Source of the DNA: Azonexus sp.
Lineage (GTDB): Bacteria; Pseudomonadota; Gammaproteobacteria; Burkholderiales; Rhodocyclaceae
Direction of reading: 5' to 3'
DNA: 46,504 nt
NCBI GenBank assembly: GCA_030691385.1
Contig: JAUYEI010000074.1
Coordinates: 1 to 46,504, forward strand
In this document: one piece after another, positions 11,074 to 20,080 of the stretch
Numbering within the stretch: the stretch's first letter is position 1
Layout: each line of letters starts with the position of its first letter
Made by a program: the position numbers and the translations under genes
The notes under the pieces: model-generated
Databases searched by the model: none
What the model saw: only the letters and a program-made list of their open reading frames with translations
What the model was told of the DNA's origin: nothing

Positions 11074-11879
11074 CACTCGCTCCACGAGCCGGCATAGAGA
11101 CGTGAGCCGGGCAGACCGGCTATTTCCATGGCGAGCAGGTTGAGGCAGGCGGAAACGCCAGAGCCGCATTGATGGACGACGAGATCGGGCGGCGAGCCGG
11201 CCAGGATGGCCAGCCATTCGGCGCGCAGTTCTGCCGCCGGCTTGAAACGGCCGTCGGGCAGCAGGTTGTCCTTGAAGAAACGATTGACCGCCCCCGGGAT
11301 GTGGCCGCCGACCGGATCGATAGTCTCGTTCTCGCCGCGAAAGCGGTCCGGGCCGCGCGCATCAATGAGGCGCATGTGCGGCGTTTCGATTTGTTCGAGC
11401 ACAAAACCGGCTTCGACTAGCTGATTTTTCCGGAGCGGCACGAACGCACACGGCGACGGCGTCGGCACCATGTCAGTCAGCGCGCCACCGGCCGCCTGCC
11501 AGGCTTGCAGCCCGCCATCGAGCAGCGCCACGCTGTCATGCCCAAGCCAGCGCAGCAGCCACCACAGACGCCCGGCGATCATGCCCTGAGCGTCGTCGTA
11601 GACCACGACCTGGGTCGTCGGCCCAATACCCATGGCGCCGAATTTTTCCGCCAGCTTCCCGGCATCGGGTAGCGGATGACGGCCATTGCAGCCGCTCATC
11701 GGCCCGGACAGGTCGCGGTCGCAATGCAGGAAAACGGCGCCGGGAATGTGACTCTCGACGTAAACGCGCTCGCCATAACCGGTATCGGCTAGCTGGTGGC
11801 GGACATCGACGACCAGCCAGGCCGGGCCGTCGACATGCGACTGCAGCGTCGCGACATCAACCAGCGTCGTAAAGCTCAT
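11040..11879 (-). CDS. sseA: 3-mercaptopyruvate sulfurtransferase (two-domain rhodanese)
   Basis: 279 aa, two rhodanese domains. The N-terminal domain is inactive (no loop cysteine); the C-terminal domain has the active loop QCGSGVSACLN. CGSGV(T/S)A is the mercaptopyruvate type, as opposed to CRKGV(T) of thiosulfate rhodaneses. It transfers sulfur from 3-mercaptopyruvate to a thiol acceptor or cyanide. It starts 6 bases after a small SpoIIAA-like gene, so the two are co-transcribed. Confidence 0.9.
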   Translation of the reverse strand: MSFTTLVDVATLQSHVDGPAWLVVDVRHQLADTGYGERVYVESHIPGAVFLHCDRDLSGPMSGCNGRHPLPDAGKLAEKFGAMGIGPTTQVVVYDDAQGMIAGRLWWLLRWLGHDSVALLDGGLQAWQAAGGALTDMVPTPSPCAFVPLRKNQLVEAGFVLEQIETPHMRLIDARGPDRFRGENETIDPVGGHIPGAVNRFFKDNLLPDGRFKPAAELRAEWLAILAGSPPDLVVHQCGSGVSACLNLLAMEIAGLPGSRLYAGSWSEWCADPGRPVAR

Positions 11880-11885
11880 GCCGGA

Positions 11886-12227
11886 TCAGCCCAGCCAGGC
11901 CTTGGCTTCGTCGGCATTGGCGAAGACTTCGACGTCGGCATTGACGAAGGTCTGCGACAGCCACGCGCTCCACGTCACCCACTGGCTGTCGGTGACGACG
12001 GCGACGCGCTTGAAATCGTTGGCATGGGCGCGCGAGAACTTGACCTCCTCCCAGGCCACATCGAGCGTCAGGCCGGCCATCTGGCTCAGGTCAAACAAAA
12101 GATCGACCGGGCCTTCGAACTGGACCTTGAAATTGACGACTTCTTCAAACTCCTTGTAATCGGCCAAAGTGAATTCGCCGAACACTGAAACGCTGACATG
12201 GCTCGGTTGGTGGTCGATGACGATCAT
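11886..12227 (-). CDS. SpoIIAA/STAS-like small protein
   Basis: 113 aa starting MIVIDHQPSHVSVSVFGEFTLADYKEFEEV, preceded by AGGAG. The alternating strand/helix order and the ending SQTFVNADVEVFANADEAKAWL match the SpoIIAA-like family (DUF3478-type), a STAS fold found singly in many proteobacteria. Its biochemical role is not known; lipid or small-ligand binding has been suggested for relatives. It is the first gene of a pair with the sulfurtransferase. No catalytic residues can be named. Confidence 0.8.
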   Translation of the reverse strand: MIVIDHQPSHVSVSVFGEFTLADYKEFEEVVNFKVQFEGPVDLLFDLSQMAGLTLDVAWEEVKFSRAHANDFKRVAVVTDSQWVTWSAWLSQTFVNADVEVFANADEAKAWLG

Positions 12228-12254
12228 GGTTTGCTCCTGATAGTTGGTAGTTAT

Positions 12255-12332
12255 TAGTCGCTAGTTATTGGTTGAAAGCTCGAAACGCTCTCCCTGACTG
12301 GCTAGCAGCTATCGACTAATAACTAGCGACTA
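12255..12332. repeat. 15-bp inverted repeat in the spacer after the DMT gene
   Basis: TAGTCGCTAGTTATT (12255-12269) is repeated inverted and exact at 12318-12332, around a 48-base loop. The right arm ends 2 bp before the DMT transporter stop (complement). There is no T-run, so it is not an ordinary intrinsic terminator. A related, diverged direct copy lies on the other side of the transporter at about 13194-13220. Confidence 0.7.
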
Positions 12333-12334
12333 GT

Positions 12335-13186
12335 CTAATCCTGTTCCACCGGGCTGGCGCGGGAAAAGTGCGTGGCGGCGATGCCGGACAGGATGATCAG
12401 CCCGATCGCCGCCCAGGCCGAGGCATCGAGCACCTCGCCCCAGAAGACCATGCCGAACAGGCTGGAAAAGATCACCGTGCTGTAGGCCAGCGCCGCCGAC
12501 ATCAACGTTTTACCGCGCGTGTAGGCGCGGGTCATGGCCAGTTGGGCGACCGTGGCGAAGCTGGCGACGCCGAGCAAAAGCAGGCCGCTTTTGAGGTCGA
12601 CCGCGTGGATGTCGCTGAACAGCAGCCACCCACCTGCACCAACCGAGGAGACCAGCGAAAAATAGAAAACCGTGCGCATTTCCGGCTCGCCGCGCGCCCC
12701 GAGTTCGCGCACGCTGAAATAGGCCATGCCGGCCATGACACCGGAACCGAGGCCGATCAGGCCGCCGACCAGTTGATCGGCGTGCAGGGTCGGCTTGAGC
12801 AGCATGACGACACCGACCAGCCCCAAGACCAGCGCGCCCATGATGCCCTTGCGCAGTCGCATGCCGGCGAAACCGAGGTAGAGGGCGAGGAAGATGGCCG
12901 AGGTGTAGTTGAGCGTCACCGCCGTCGCCAGCGGCAGCAGCGTGATGGCGTAGAAATAGGCGAACAGGGCGATGAAGCCGACGGCGCCGCGCGTCACCTG
13001 CCAGCGTAAATGCGGCGTGGCGAGCGGCACGCCGTGCAGGCGAACCAGCCCGAACATCAGGATCAGCGAGATGAAGCTGCGATAAAAAGTGATCTCGACG
13101 GCCGAATGGGTCTGCGCCGCAAACTTGACGCAGACGCCCATGCAGGCGAACAGGAAACTGGCGGCGATCATCCACAGGGATTGCAT
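12335..13186 (-). CDS. EamA/DMT family transporter
   Basis: 283 aa with ten hydrophobic segments in two homologous EamA halves (about 1-130 and 140-275). Conserved features include the early ASFLFACMGVCVKFAA helix and the second-half ALAYSTVIFSSLFGMVFWGEVLDASAWAAIGLIILSG pattern (split here by eye into the last two helices). Members export amino acids or other metabolites (RhtA-like) in the inner membrane; the substrate cannot be read from sequence. It is isolated from its neighbours by TAG/TTA-rich short repeats on both sides. Confidence 0.88.
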   Translation of the reverse strand: MQSLWMIAASFLFACMGVCVKFAAQTHSAVEITFYRSFISLILMFGLVRLHGVPLATPHLRWQVTRGAVGFIALFAYFYAITLLPLATAVTLNYTSAIFLALYLGFAGMRLRKGIMGALVLGLVGVVMLLKPTLHADQLVGGLIGLGSGVMAGMAYFSVRELGARGEPEMRTVFYFSLVSSVGAGGWLLFSDIHAVDLKSGLLLLGVASFATVAQLAMTRAYTRGKTLMSAALAYSTVIFSSLFGMVFWGEVLDASAWAAIGLIILSGIAATHFSRASPVEQD

Positions 13187-13193
13187 TGATTAG

Positions 13194-13220
13194 CGGCTAG
13201 TTGTTAGTCATTAGTTGTCA
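13194..13220. repeat. Diverged short repeat flanking the DMT gene
   Basis: The stretch GGCTAGTTGTTAGTCATTAG matches GGTAGTTATTAGTCGCTAG at about 12246-12264 with a few changes, in the same orientation. The two copies bracket the DMT gene as imperfect direct repeats. Confidence 0.5.
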
Positions 13221-13233
13221 GCAGAAAGCATAA

Positions 13234-13300
13234 GCGACGGGCTTGACCCCGCCGCCTCATTGCTACGGTGAACCGGAAAAAAGGCCCAAAATTGAAATAT
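13234..13300 (+). repeat. Dispersed CGGTCAACCGG repeat, copy before the Rieske gene stop
   Basis: The core TTGCTACGGTGAACCGG at 13259-13275 is followed by A-rich sequence and AAAATTGAAAT, which abuts the minus-strand Rieske stop codon at 13301-13303. A GC hairpin with one mismatch (GCGACGGG 13234-13241 / CCCGCCGC 13248-13255) precedes the core, as hairpins do in two other copies. Confidence 0.65.
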
Positions 13301-14434
13301 TCAGCGCGTCTCGATGGCTGACTGCATGATCCGCCGATAAAACTCGTGGAAATGCTGCATGCCGTCCTCCATCGGGCTTTGATACGGCCCGACCTCGTTG
13401 CGCCCTTCCTTCATGAGCGCGTAGCGACCGCGGTCCATGCGCTCGCCGATGTCATCGTCCTCGATGGCCGTTTCCATGTAGGCGGCGCGTTCGGCTTCGA
13501 TGAAATCACGCTCGAAATCGACGATGTCCTCCGGGTAATAGAATTCGACGACATTGAGCGTCTTGTTCACGCCCTGCGGAATCAGCGTCGACACGACGAG
13601 CACGTGAGGGTACCACCCGACCATGATGTTCGGGAAATAGGTCAGCCAGATGGCGCCATGCTCCGGCGTCTTGCCTTCGACACCGTAGATGTCGCGGACC
13701 GCTTTCTGCCAGCGTTCGTAAGCCTTGGAGCCGGATTTCTGCAGCGATGTGATGCCGACGCGCTGCACCGAATACCAGTCGCCGAACTGCCAGGTCAGGT
13801 CGTCGCAGGTGACGAAATTGCCAAGACCGGGGTGGTAAGGCGCAACGTGGTAGTCCTCGAGATAGACCTCGATGAAGGTCTTCCAGTTGTAGTTGCACTC
13901 GTGCATCTCGACGTGGTCGAGCTTGTAGCCGGTGAAATCGAGCTCCGGCGCGACCTTCATGCCGGCAAGATCGGCCGTAGCCGAACGCGGCCCCTTGAAA
14001 AGCAGACCGTTCCAGCTTTCCAGTTTCGCCTTGTTGAGGTTCAGGCAGGGGTTCTGCGGAAAATGCGGGGCGCCGATCAGTTCGCCGCCGGTATCGTAGG
14101 TCCACCGATGGATCGGGCAGACAATCGGCCCGTTCAGCGTACCCGAGCCCTGCAGCATGATCGCCTGACGATGGCGGCAGACGTTCGACATCTGCCAGTT
14201 GCCGGCATTCGGCCCGGCGCTGCCGCCGTTGAGCAGCATCTGGCCGTGGTCCTTCCACTCGAGCGAACGGTAATCCCCCGCGGCCGGCACCATGAGCTGG
14301 TGACCGACATAACCCGGGCCGGCATCGAAGATGAGCTTTTGCTCCAGCTCGAAAATCTTCTCGTCGAAATACCAGTCCACCGGCAGTTGGGAAACTGCGG
14401 GGGCCAACCGGGACAGAGTCGCCATGTCGGTCAT
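13301..14434 (-). CDS. Rieske non-heme iron oxygenase, alpha-subunit type
   Basis: 377 aa. The Rieske [2Fe-2S] ligands are CRHR (near residue 86) and CPIHRW about 17 residues later. The mononuclear iron site motif is EDYHVAPYHPGL, preceded by the NWKTFIEVYL helix typical of aromatic-ring or alkylamine oxygenases. Such proteins hydroxylate or demethylate a small molecule using electrons from a separate reductase, which is not in this window. Substrate unknown. The start may be the first or the second Met (MTDMATLSR). It is divergent from xseB-ispA-dxs and stands alone. Confidence 0.88.
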   Translation of the reverse strand: MTDMATLSRLAPAVSQLPVDWYFDEKIFELEQKLIFDAGPGYVGHQLMVPAAGDYRSLEWKDHGQMLLNGGSAGPNAGNWQMSNVCRHRQAIMLQGSGTLNGPIVCPIHRWTYDTGGELIGAPHFPQNPCLNLNKAKLESWNGLLFKGPRSATADLAGMKVAPELDFTGYKLDHVEMHECNYNWKTFIEVYLEDYHVAPYHPGLGNFVTCDDLTWQFGDWYSVQRVGITSLQKSGSKAYERWQKAVRDIYGVEGKTPEHGAIWLTYFPNIMVGWYPHVLVVSTLIPQGVNKTLNVVEFYYPEDIVDFERDFIEAERAAYMETAIEDDDIGERMDRGRYALMKEGRNEVGPYQSPMEDGMQHFHEFYRRIMQSAIETR

Positions 14435-14484
14435 GCCAAGCCTTCAGCGGGGGTAAAAAAGGGTGATAATTTTACCCTGTTTAT

Positions 14485-14514
14485 TTGACCGGGCGCCCCT
14501 TGATAGAGTATTTT
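14485..14514 (+). promoter_or_regulatory. Putative promoter of xseB-ispA-dxs
   Basis: TTGACC (14485-14490), an 18-base gap and TATTTT (14509-14514), 27 bp before the xseB ATG. An AT-rich palindrome GGGTAAAA/TTTTACCC (14451-14458 and 14470-14477) lies just upstream in the divergent spacer and could be an operator or part of the divergent promoter. Confidence 0.45.
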
Positions 14515-14540
14515 CGCGTGTTTCCCTGATTGCCTTTGAC

Positions 14541-14780
14541 ATGGACCCAACGCCCATCGCCGACATGAAATTCGAGACGGCACTCGCCGAGCTCGAAGGC
14601 ATCGTCTCCAGCATGGAAGGCGGCAAACTCGAGCTCGAAGCCTCGATCGCCGCCTATCGCCGCGGCATGGAACTCATGAAACACTGCCAGGCCCAACTCG
14701 CCGACGCCGAAGAGCAGATCCGCATCCTCGAAAATGGCCAGTTCAAGGACGTCGACCGCAGCACCCTGGAGGCTCAGTGA
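14541..14780 (+). CDS. xseB: Exodeoxyribonuclease VII small subunit
   Basis: 79 aa from ATG 14541 ([19 protein letters not shown]). A short helical protein with the family pattern [23 protein letters not shown] and [19 protein letters not shown]. It pairs with XseA to form ExoVII, which degrades single-stranded DNA. Its stop overlaps the ispA GTG start (GTGA), the usual xseB-ispA-dxs coupling. A longer upstream extension covers the promoter and is rejected. Confidence 0.93.
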   Translation: MDPTPIADMKFETALAELEGIVSSMEGGKLELEASIAAYRRGMELMKHCQAQLADAEEQIRILENGQFKDVDRSTLEAQ

Positions 14781-15670
14781 GCACCACCCCGTTTGCCGAA
14801 TGGATGGCCGTCACCCAGGACCGCGCCGAATCCGCCCTCGCCCGCTTTCTGCCCGGCAGTGACAGCATTCCCGCCCGCCTGCACGACGCCATGCGCTACG
14901 CCACGCTCGGCGGCGGCAAGCGCGTCCGCCCGCTGCTCGCCCATGCTGCCGGCCAACTGACCGGCGCCGCGCCGGACAAGCTCGACATCGTTGCCAGCGC
15001 CGTCGAAATGATCCACGCCTACTCGTTGGTGCACGACGACCTGCCATGTATGGACGATGACGTGCTGCGCCGCGGCCGCCCGACCTGCCACGTCGAATTC
15101 GACGAACCGACCGCCCTGCTCGTCGGCGACAGCCTGCAGACCCTAGCCTTCGAACTGCTGGCCAGCCAGCCGATCGGCGAGCCGAAGCAGCAACTCGAAA
15201 TGATCGCCCTGCTCGCCCACGCCAGCGGTTCGCGCGGCATGGCCGGCGGCCAGGCCATCGATCTCGCCGCAGTCGGCCAGCCGCTCAACCAGCCTGAGCT
15301 GGAGCTCATGCACGCCCTGAAGACCGGCGCCCTGATCCGTGCCGCCGTGCTGCTCGGCGCCCTGGCCGGCAATCCGCTCTCGGCCGAGGAACGCACCAAC
15401 CTCGACCGCTTCGCCAAGCGCGCCGGCCTGCTTTTCCAGGTCGTCGACGACATCCTCGACTGCACGGCAAGCACCGCCACGCTCGGCAAGACGGCCGGCA
15501 AGGACGAAGCGGCCGACAAACCGACCTACGTCAGCCTGCTCGGCCTCGACGACGCCCGCGCCTACGCCGACGAACTGCGCGCTGACGCCCTCGACGCCCT
15601 CTCCATTTTCGGCGAGCGGGCTGCTCGCCTGACCCAACTGGCCGACTTCATCTGCCACCGGCAATTCTGA
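14777..15670 (+). CDS. ispA: Farnesyl diphosphate synthase (geranyltranstransferase)
   Basis: 297 aa with a GTG start. Condenses DMAPP with two IPP to give farnesyl diphosphate. First aspartate-rich motif [18 protein letters not shown], second QVVDDILD, plus the [13 protein letters not shown]-binding stretch near residue 46. Coupled on both sides: GTGA with xseB and TGATG with dxs. Together with dxs here and ispH at the left end it feeds quinone and undecaprenyl lipid synthesis. Confidence 0.97.
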   Translation: MSTTPFAEWMAVTQDRAESALARFLPGSDSIPARLHDAMRYATLGGGKRVRPLLAHAAGQLTGAAPDKLDIVASAVEMIHAYSLVHDDLPCMDDDVLRRGRPTCHVEFDEPTALLVGDSLQTLAFELLASQPIGEPKQQLEMIALLAHASGSRGMAGGQAIDLAAVGQPLNQPELELMHALKTGALIRAAVLLGALAGNPLSAEERTNLDRFAKRAGLLFQVVDDILDCTASTATLGKTAGKDEAADKPTYVSLLGLDDARAYADELRADALDALSIFGERAARLTQLADFICHRQF

Positions 15671-17526
15671 TGACTACCTCCCGTCTGCTCGAAAGCATCA
15701 ACAGTCCGGCCGACCTGCGCCGCCTGGATCGCAAGCAATTGCCGCAACTGGCGACCGAACTGCGCGCCTTCCTGATCGACTCGGTGTCGAAGACGGGTGG
15801 CCACCTGTCGTCCAACCTCGGCACCGTCGAACTGACCATCGCCCTGCACACCGTCTTCAACACCCCGGACGACCGCCTGGTCTGGGACGTCGGCCACCAG
15901 TGCTACGCCCACAAGGTGCTCACCGGCCGGCGCGAAGGCATGAGCGGCCTGCGCATGCACGGCGGCGTTTCCGGCTTCCCGAAGCGCAGCGAGAGTCCGT
16001 ACGACACCTTCGGTGTCGGCCACTCGTCGACCTCGATCTCGGCCGCCCTCGGCATGGCGCTGGCCGCCAAGCACAAGGGCGAGGACCGCAAGGCCATCGC
16101 CGTCATCGGCGACGGCGCGATGTCGGCCGGCATGGCCTTCGAGGCGCTGAACAATGCCGGCGTCGCCGATGCCGACATGCTGGTCATTCTCAACGACAAC
16201 GAGATGTCGATCTCGCCGCCGGTCGGCGCGCTGAACAACATCCTGACCCGGCTGACTTCCAGCAAGACCTACAACGTTGCCCGCGAGGCCGGCCGCCACA
16301 TGCTCGGCTTCGCCCCGCCGCTGCTCGAACTGGCACGGCGCGCCGAAGAGCACGTCAAGGGCATGATCGCCCCGGGCACGCTGTTCGAGGAATTCGGCTT
16401 CCATTATTACGGCCCGATCGACGGCCACGACCTCGACGCCCTGATCCCGACGCTGGAAAACCTCAAGAAGCTCAAGGGTCCGAAGTTCCTCCACGTCATC
16501 ACCAAGAAAGGCCAGGGCTACAAGCTGGCCGAGAACGACCCGATTCTTTATCACGGCGTCGGCAAGTTCGCCGCCTGCGATGGCATCCAGTCGGCCAAGG
16601 GGCCTGGCAAACTGACCTACACCCAGGTTTTCGGTGACTGGCTGTGCGACATGGCCAAGGCCGATTCACGCCTCGTCGGCATCACCCCGGCCATGCGCGA
16701 GGGTTCGGGCATGGTGCGCTTCTCGGCCGAGCACGCCGACCGCTACTTCGATGTCGGCATCGCCGAACAACACGCCGTCACTTTCGCCGCCGGCCTCGCC
16801 TGCGAGGGCCTCAAGCCGGTCGTCGCCATCTATTCGACCTTCCTGCAGCGCGGCTACGACCAGCTGGTGCACGATGTCGCCCTGCAGAATTTACCGGTCA
16901 TTTTTGCTGTTGACCGTGGCGGTCTGGTTGGCGCCGATGGCCCGACGCACCACGGCACCTTCGACCTGTCCTTCGTCACCTGCATCCCCAACATGGTCGT
17001 CATGGCCCCGGCCGACGAGGCCGAATGCCGGCAGATGCTGTCGACCGCCTACGCACTGGATTGTCCGAGCATGGTGCGCTATCCGCGCGGCGGCGGCACG
17101 GGCAGGATTCCGGCAACAAATCTTGATACGCTGCCGGTTGGCAAGGGCGAAATCCGCCGCCAAGGCAAGGATATCGCCCTGCTCGCCTTCGGCAGCCTGG
17201 TCCCGGCCGCGTTGGCCGCAGGCGAAGAACTCGACGCCACCGTCGCCAACATGCGCTTCGTCAAACCGCTCGACGTCGAGCTGATTGTCGAACTGGCCGG
17301 GAACCATTCCCTGCTCATCAGCGTCGAAGAAAACGCTGTGATCGGCGGCGCCGGCTCGGAAATCGAGCGCGTGCTGGCGGAACGCGGACTGAACGTGCCG
17401 GTGCTTCGCCTCGGCCTGCCCGACCGCTTCATCGATCACGGCGAACAAGGACAATTGCTGGCCGAACTCGGCCTCGACAAGGACGGCATCGTACGTGCAG
17501 TACGGGCCCGGACCACCCCACAATAA
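15670..17526 (+). CDS. dxs: 1-deoxy-D-xylulose-5-phosphate synthase
   Basis: 618 aa. TPP enzyme that starts the MEP pathway from pyruvate and glyceraldehyde 3-phosphate. Visible features: [16 protein letters not shown], the TPP/Mg motif [18 protein letters not shown] continuing to [12 protein letters not shown], the transketolase pyrimidine-binding part with [16 protein letters not shown], and DGPTHHG. Normal length. Its ATG shares the A of the ispA stop. Long minus-strand frames across it are shadows. Confidence 0.98.
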   Translation: MTTSRLLESINSPADLRRLDRKQLPQLATELRAFLIDSVSKTGGHLSSNLGTVELTIALHTVFNTPDDRLVWDVGHQCYAHKVLTGRREGMSGLRMHGGVSGFPKRSESPYDTFGVGHSSTSISAALGMALAAKHKGEDRKAIAVIGDGAMSAGMAFEALNNAGVADADMLVILNDNEMSISPPVGALNNILTRLTSSKTYNVAREAGRHMLGFAPPLLELARRAEEHVKGMIAPGTLFEEFGFHYYGPIDGHDLDALIPTLENLKKLKGPKFLHVITKKGQGYKLAENDPILYHGVGKFAACDGIQSAKGPGKLTYTQVFGDWLCDMAKADSRLVGITPAMREGSGMVRFSAEHADRYFDVGIAEQHAVTFAAGLACEGLKPVVAIYSTFLQRGYDQLVHDVALQNLPVIFAVDRGGLVGADGPTHHGTFDLSFVTCIPNMVVMAPADEAECRQMLSTAYALDCPSMVRYPRGGGTGRIPATNLDTLPVGKGEIRRQGKDIALLAFGSLVPAALAAGEELDATVANMRFVKPLDVELIVELAGNHSLLISVEENAVIGGAGSEIERVLAERGLNVPVLRLGLPDRFIDHGEQGQLLAELGLDKDGIVRAVRARTTPQ

Positions 17527-17544
17527 TTCATTGAAGAACAGCCC

Positions 17545-18363
17545 ATGAACACCCCGAACACCAGTATCCCCGACGTCCAGAACTCGGCCGACACGCGCCA
17601 CATCGCCATCAACAAGGTCGGCATCAAGTCCATCCGCCACCCGATCAAGGTGCAGGACAAATCGACCGGCGTCCAGCACACCATCGCCATGTTCAACATG
17701 TACGTCGGTCTGCCGCACAACTTCAAGGGCACGCACATGTCGCGCTTCGTGGAGATCCTGAACAGCCACGAACGCGAAATCTCGGTCGAGAATTTCCCGG
17801 TCATGCTCCGCGACATGGTCGCCAAGCTCGAAGCCGAAACCGGCCACATCGAGATGAATTTTCCGTATTTCATCAACAAGACCGCCCCGATTTCCGGCGT
17901 GCAGAGCCTGATGGACTACGACGTCACCTTCATCGGCGACATCTGCCATGGCGAGATCGCCACCTCGGTCAAGGTTGTCGTGCCGGTCACCAGCCTCTGC
18001 CCCTGCTCGAAGAAGATTTCCGAGCGCGGCGCCCACAACCAGCGCTCGCATGTCACGGTCACCGCCCGCACCAACGATTTCGTATGGATCGAGGAAATCG
18101 TCCAGCTCGTCGAAGAGGAAGCCTCCTGCGAACTGTTCGGCCTGCTCAAGCGCCCGGACGAGAAGTACGTCACCGAACGCGCCTACGACAATCCCAAGTT
18201 CGTCGAAGACATGGTCCGCGACGTGGCAGCACGCCTCAACGCCGAAGGCCGTATCGATGCCTACGTGGTCGAATCCGAAAACTTCGAATCGATCCACAAC
18301 CACTCGGCCTACGCCCTGATCGAGAACGACAAGAAGAACCCCAGCCCTCACAGCGCGGGCTGA
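17545..18363 (+). CDS. folE2: GTP cyclohydrolase FolE2
   Basis: 272 aa. Type IB GTP cyclohydrolase making 7,8-dihydroneopterin triphosphate for folate (and queuosine) synthesis. Signature [20 protein letters not shown] contains the catalytic cysteine region; [14 protein letters not shown] and the early [19 protein letters not shown] are conserved. ATG at 17545 follows dxs by 18 bp and is probably co-transcribed. The FolE2 type often appears under zinc limitation, but no zinc-box is visible here. A 12-bp hairpin with one G-T pair follows the stop. Confidence 0.96.
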   Translation: MNTPNTSIPDVQNSADTRHIAINKVGIKSIRHPIKVQDKSTGVQHTIAMFNMYVGLPHNFKGTHMSRFVEILNSHEREISVENFPVMLRDMVAKLEAETGHIEMNFPYFINKTAPISGVQSLMDYDVTFIGDICHGEIATSVKVVVPVTSLCPCSKKISERGAHNQRSHVTVTARTNDFVWIEEIVQLVEEEASCELFGLLKRPDEKYVTERAYDNPKFVEDMVRDVAARLNAEGRIDAYVVESENFESIHNHSAYALIENDKKNPSPHSAG

Positions 18364-18370
18364 TCCGAGA

Positions 18371-18430
18371 CGTGGAGGTCACAAATGTGACTTCCACGGT
18401 CAACCGGAAATTTTGACCAAAAATGAAATC
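18371..18430 (+). repeat. Dispersed CGGTCAACCGG repeat with hairpin, after folE2
   Basis: A 12-bp stem (18371-18382 with 18387-18398, loop AAAT, one G-T pair) runs straight into the core CGGTCAACCGGAAA and ends AAAAATGAAATC. No T-run follows the hairpin. It is directly joined, two bases later, to the inverted-repeat element at 18433. Confidence 0.7.
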
Positions 18431-18432
18431 AA

Positions 18433-18657
18433 CCTTGAAACCTCAGTTGGACGTGGCAGATGGTGCGCCTGGGCGGGATGGCCGGCGCCAAGCGACGCCG
18501 CAGCAGGCTCATGCCTGCAAGGAGAAGCGACAAAGCCGGACGCCCGACCAGACGTGCCAGCAGCCGCGTCGCGCGGTCACCCAACGGGTGAATCGCATCG
18601 AAGGCAGGGGAGCGCGGCAGACCAGACAGGGATGAGCGGTCAACTGAGGTTTCAAGG
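18433..18657 (+). mobile_element. MITE-like element, copy A (225 bp, 17-bp terminal inverted repeats)
   Basis: Begins CCTTGAAACCTCAGTTG and ends with the exact inverse CAACTGAGGTTTCAAGG. A copy about 95% identical by eye (about a dozen substitutions and a 10-bp indel) lies inverted at 31667-31901. Flanks ATCAA/ATCAT are a near 5-bp duplication. Too short for a transposase, so non-autonomous. Both strands are open over most of the length, but no product is recognised. Confidence 0.75.
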
Positions 18658-18847
18658 ATCATGGCCGTCTTGCCCCACTGTGCCGCCTCTTATCCGCTTC
18701 CTGTTCGTCAGGCCAGCGCTTTGCCTTCGGCTTCCTCCAGATTCGCAGTTACCCACGACACCCTTGCCGTTCAGCTAACGCTTCCCCTTGCCGGGCGAGT
18801 AGAGGACTTTCACCTCCAAGTGAGTGCGCCCTGCCGGGCGCACAATG
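18658..18847. other. Gene-free stretch between element A and the rplS terminator
   Basis: About 190 bp without a credible gene. It holds a perfect 8-bp hairpin GTGCGCCC/GGGCGCAC (18824-18831 and 18836-18843). A 77-codon frame (18661-18894) starts at the element A end and runs through the rplS terminator, so I do not call it. The sequence resembles a dispersed spacer sequence I have met in other betaproteobacteria, but I cannot name it. Confidence 0.4.
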
Positions 18848-18873
18848 AAAAAGGGCGCCGAGGCGCCCTTTTT
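18848..18873 (-). terminator. Terminator after rplS
   Basis: AAAAAGGGCGCC/GGCGCCCTTTTT form a 12-bp stem with a 2-base loop, with a T-run on either strand. It lies 18 bp beyond the rplS stop and ends the rpsP-rimM-trmD-rplS operon; it would also work for plus-strand transcripts from folE2. Confidence 0.9.
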
Positions 18874-18890
18874 CAATCCGGAAAAATCGC

Positions 18891-19271
18891 TTAAGCAGCA
18901 GCGACCGGCTTTTCCTTGCGGACCAGCTTTTCCTTGATACGTGCCGACTTGCCAGAACGCTCGCGCAGGTAGTACAGCTTGGCGCGGCGGACATCACCAC
19001 GACGCTTCACTTCGATGGAAGCGACCAGCGGGGAGTAGGACTGGAAAGTACGCTCGACACCTTCACCGGACGAAATCTTGCGCACGGTGAAAGCAGAGTT
19101 CAGGCCGCGGTTACGCTTGGCGATAACGACGCCTTCGTAAGCCTGCAGACGCTCGCGGGTACCTTCCTTGACCTTCACTTGCACGACAACGGTATCGCCC
19201 GGTGCGAAGTCAGGAATGGTCTTGCCCAGACGAGCAATTTCTTCTTTTTCCAACTGTTCAATCAGGTTCAT
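18891..19271 (-). CDS. rplS: 50S ribosomal protein L19
   Basis: 126 aa, usual length. Family pattern [28 protein letters not shown] (read in parts), [20 protein letters not shown] and [21 protein letters not shown] [20 protein letters not shown]. Sits at the 30S-50S interface. Last gene of the rpsP-rimM-trmD-rplS operon, followed by a strong terminator. Confidence 0.98.
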   Translation of the reverse strand: MNLIEQLEKEEIARLGKTIPDFAPGDTVVVQVKVKEGTRERLQAYEGVVIAKRNRGLNSAFTVRKISSGEGVERTFQSYSPLVASIEVKRRGDVRRAKLYYLRERSGKSARIKEKLVRKEKPVAAA

Positions 19272-19296
19272 GTGAGATCCTTTAATTTATAAACAC

Positions 19297-20061
19297 TTAC
19301 TCACCGCATTGCTCCTCTCCGGAAATTTCCGTGAGTAGTTGCGTCTCTTCCGCGGTCAAACTGCGGTGCGCCAGTAAATCCGGCCGGCGCTTCCGGGTTC
19401 GAGCCAGCGACTGTTTAAGCCGCCAACGACGAATTTTTTTGTGGTCACCAGACATCAAAACCGCCGGCACCGCCTCGCCCTCGTAGATTTCCGGGCGGGT
19501 GTAGTGCGGACAATCGAGCAGACCACCGACAAACGAATCTTCCTCCGCCGAAGCGGCATCTCCGAGCACCCCCGGCAACTGGCGGACAACGGCGTCAATC
19601 AAGGCCATCGCCGGCAACTCGCCACCGGAAAGCACAAAATCCCCGATCGAAATTTCTTCATCGACACAGCGCTCGATCAGCCGCTCGTCAATTCCTTCAT
19701 AACGACCGCAAAGAAGGATCAGCCCTTCATCGCCCGTCGCCAGTTGCATCACCCGTTCATGGGTGAGCGGCGCGCCCTGCGGCGAGAGGTAGATGACCCG
19801 GCTCCTGGCCAGCCCCGCCTCACGCTGCTGCGCCTTGGCCGCAGCAATCGCCTTCTCCAGCGGTCCCGGCTGCATCAGCATGCCCGGCCCGCCCCCGAAA
19901 GGACGATCATCCACCCGCCGCCAGGTGTTCTCGGCAAAATCACGCGGATTCCAGCCTTGCCACACCCAGCGCTGCTCTTCCAGCGCCCGACGGGTAATGC
20001 CACTTTCCGTTACCGCCGCGAACATCTCCGGAAAGAGGGTAATGCAGTCAAACCGGATCAC
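19297..20061 (-). CDS. trmD: tRNA (guanine-N1)-methyltransferase
   Basis: 254 aa from a GTG at 20061 ([14 protein letters not shown]), with AGGGG about 10 bases upstream. Makes m1G37 on tRNAs for CUN, CCN and CGG codons using SAM, preventing frameshifts. Trefoil-knot motifs: [33 protein letters not shown]. Further upstream extension is only rimM in another frame. It begins 19 bp after rimM. Confidence 0.95.
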   Translation of the reverse strand: MIRFDCITLFPEMFAAVTESGITRRALEEQRWVWQGWNPRDFAENTWRRVDDRPFGGGPGMLMQPGPLEKAIAAAKAQQREAGLARSRVIYLSPQGAPLTHERVMQLATGDEGLILLCGRYEGIDERLIERCVDEEISIGDFVLSGGELPAMALIDAVVRQLPGVLGDAASAEEDSFVGGLLDCPHYTRPEIYEGEAVPAVLMSGDHKKIRRWRLKQSLARTRKRRPDLLAHRSLTAEETQLLTEISGEEQCGE

Positions 20062-20080
20062 CAGTCGCTGCCCCTGCGAC

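Noticed and set aside
12255..12332. CRISPR-like or tandem repeat unit
   Set aside because: Only one inverted pair plus one diverged copy; no regular spacers.
16891..18351. 486-codon minus-strand frame across dxs and folE2
   Set aside because: Covers two firmly identified plus-strand genes; shadow frame.
18371..18398. folE2 3' hairpin as an intrinsic terminator
   Set aside because: Stem is good but it is followed by CAACCGG, not a T-run.
18661..18894. 77-codon frame starting at the MITE copy A end
   Set aside because: Runs through the rplS terminator and stops at the rplS end; no ribosome site and no family.
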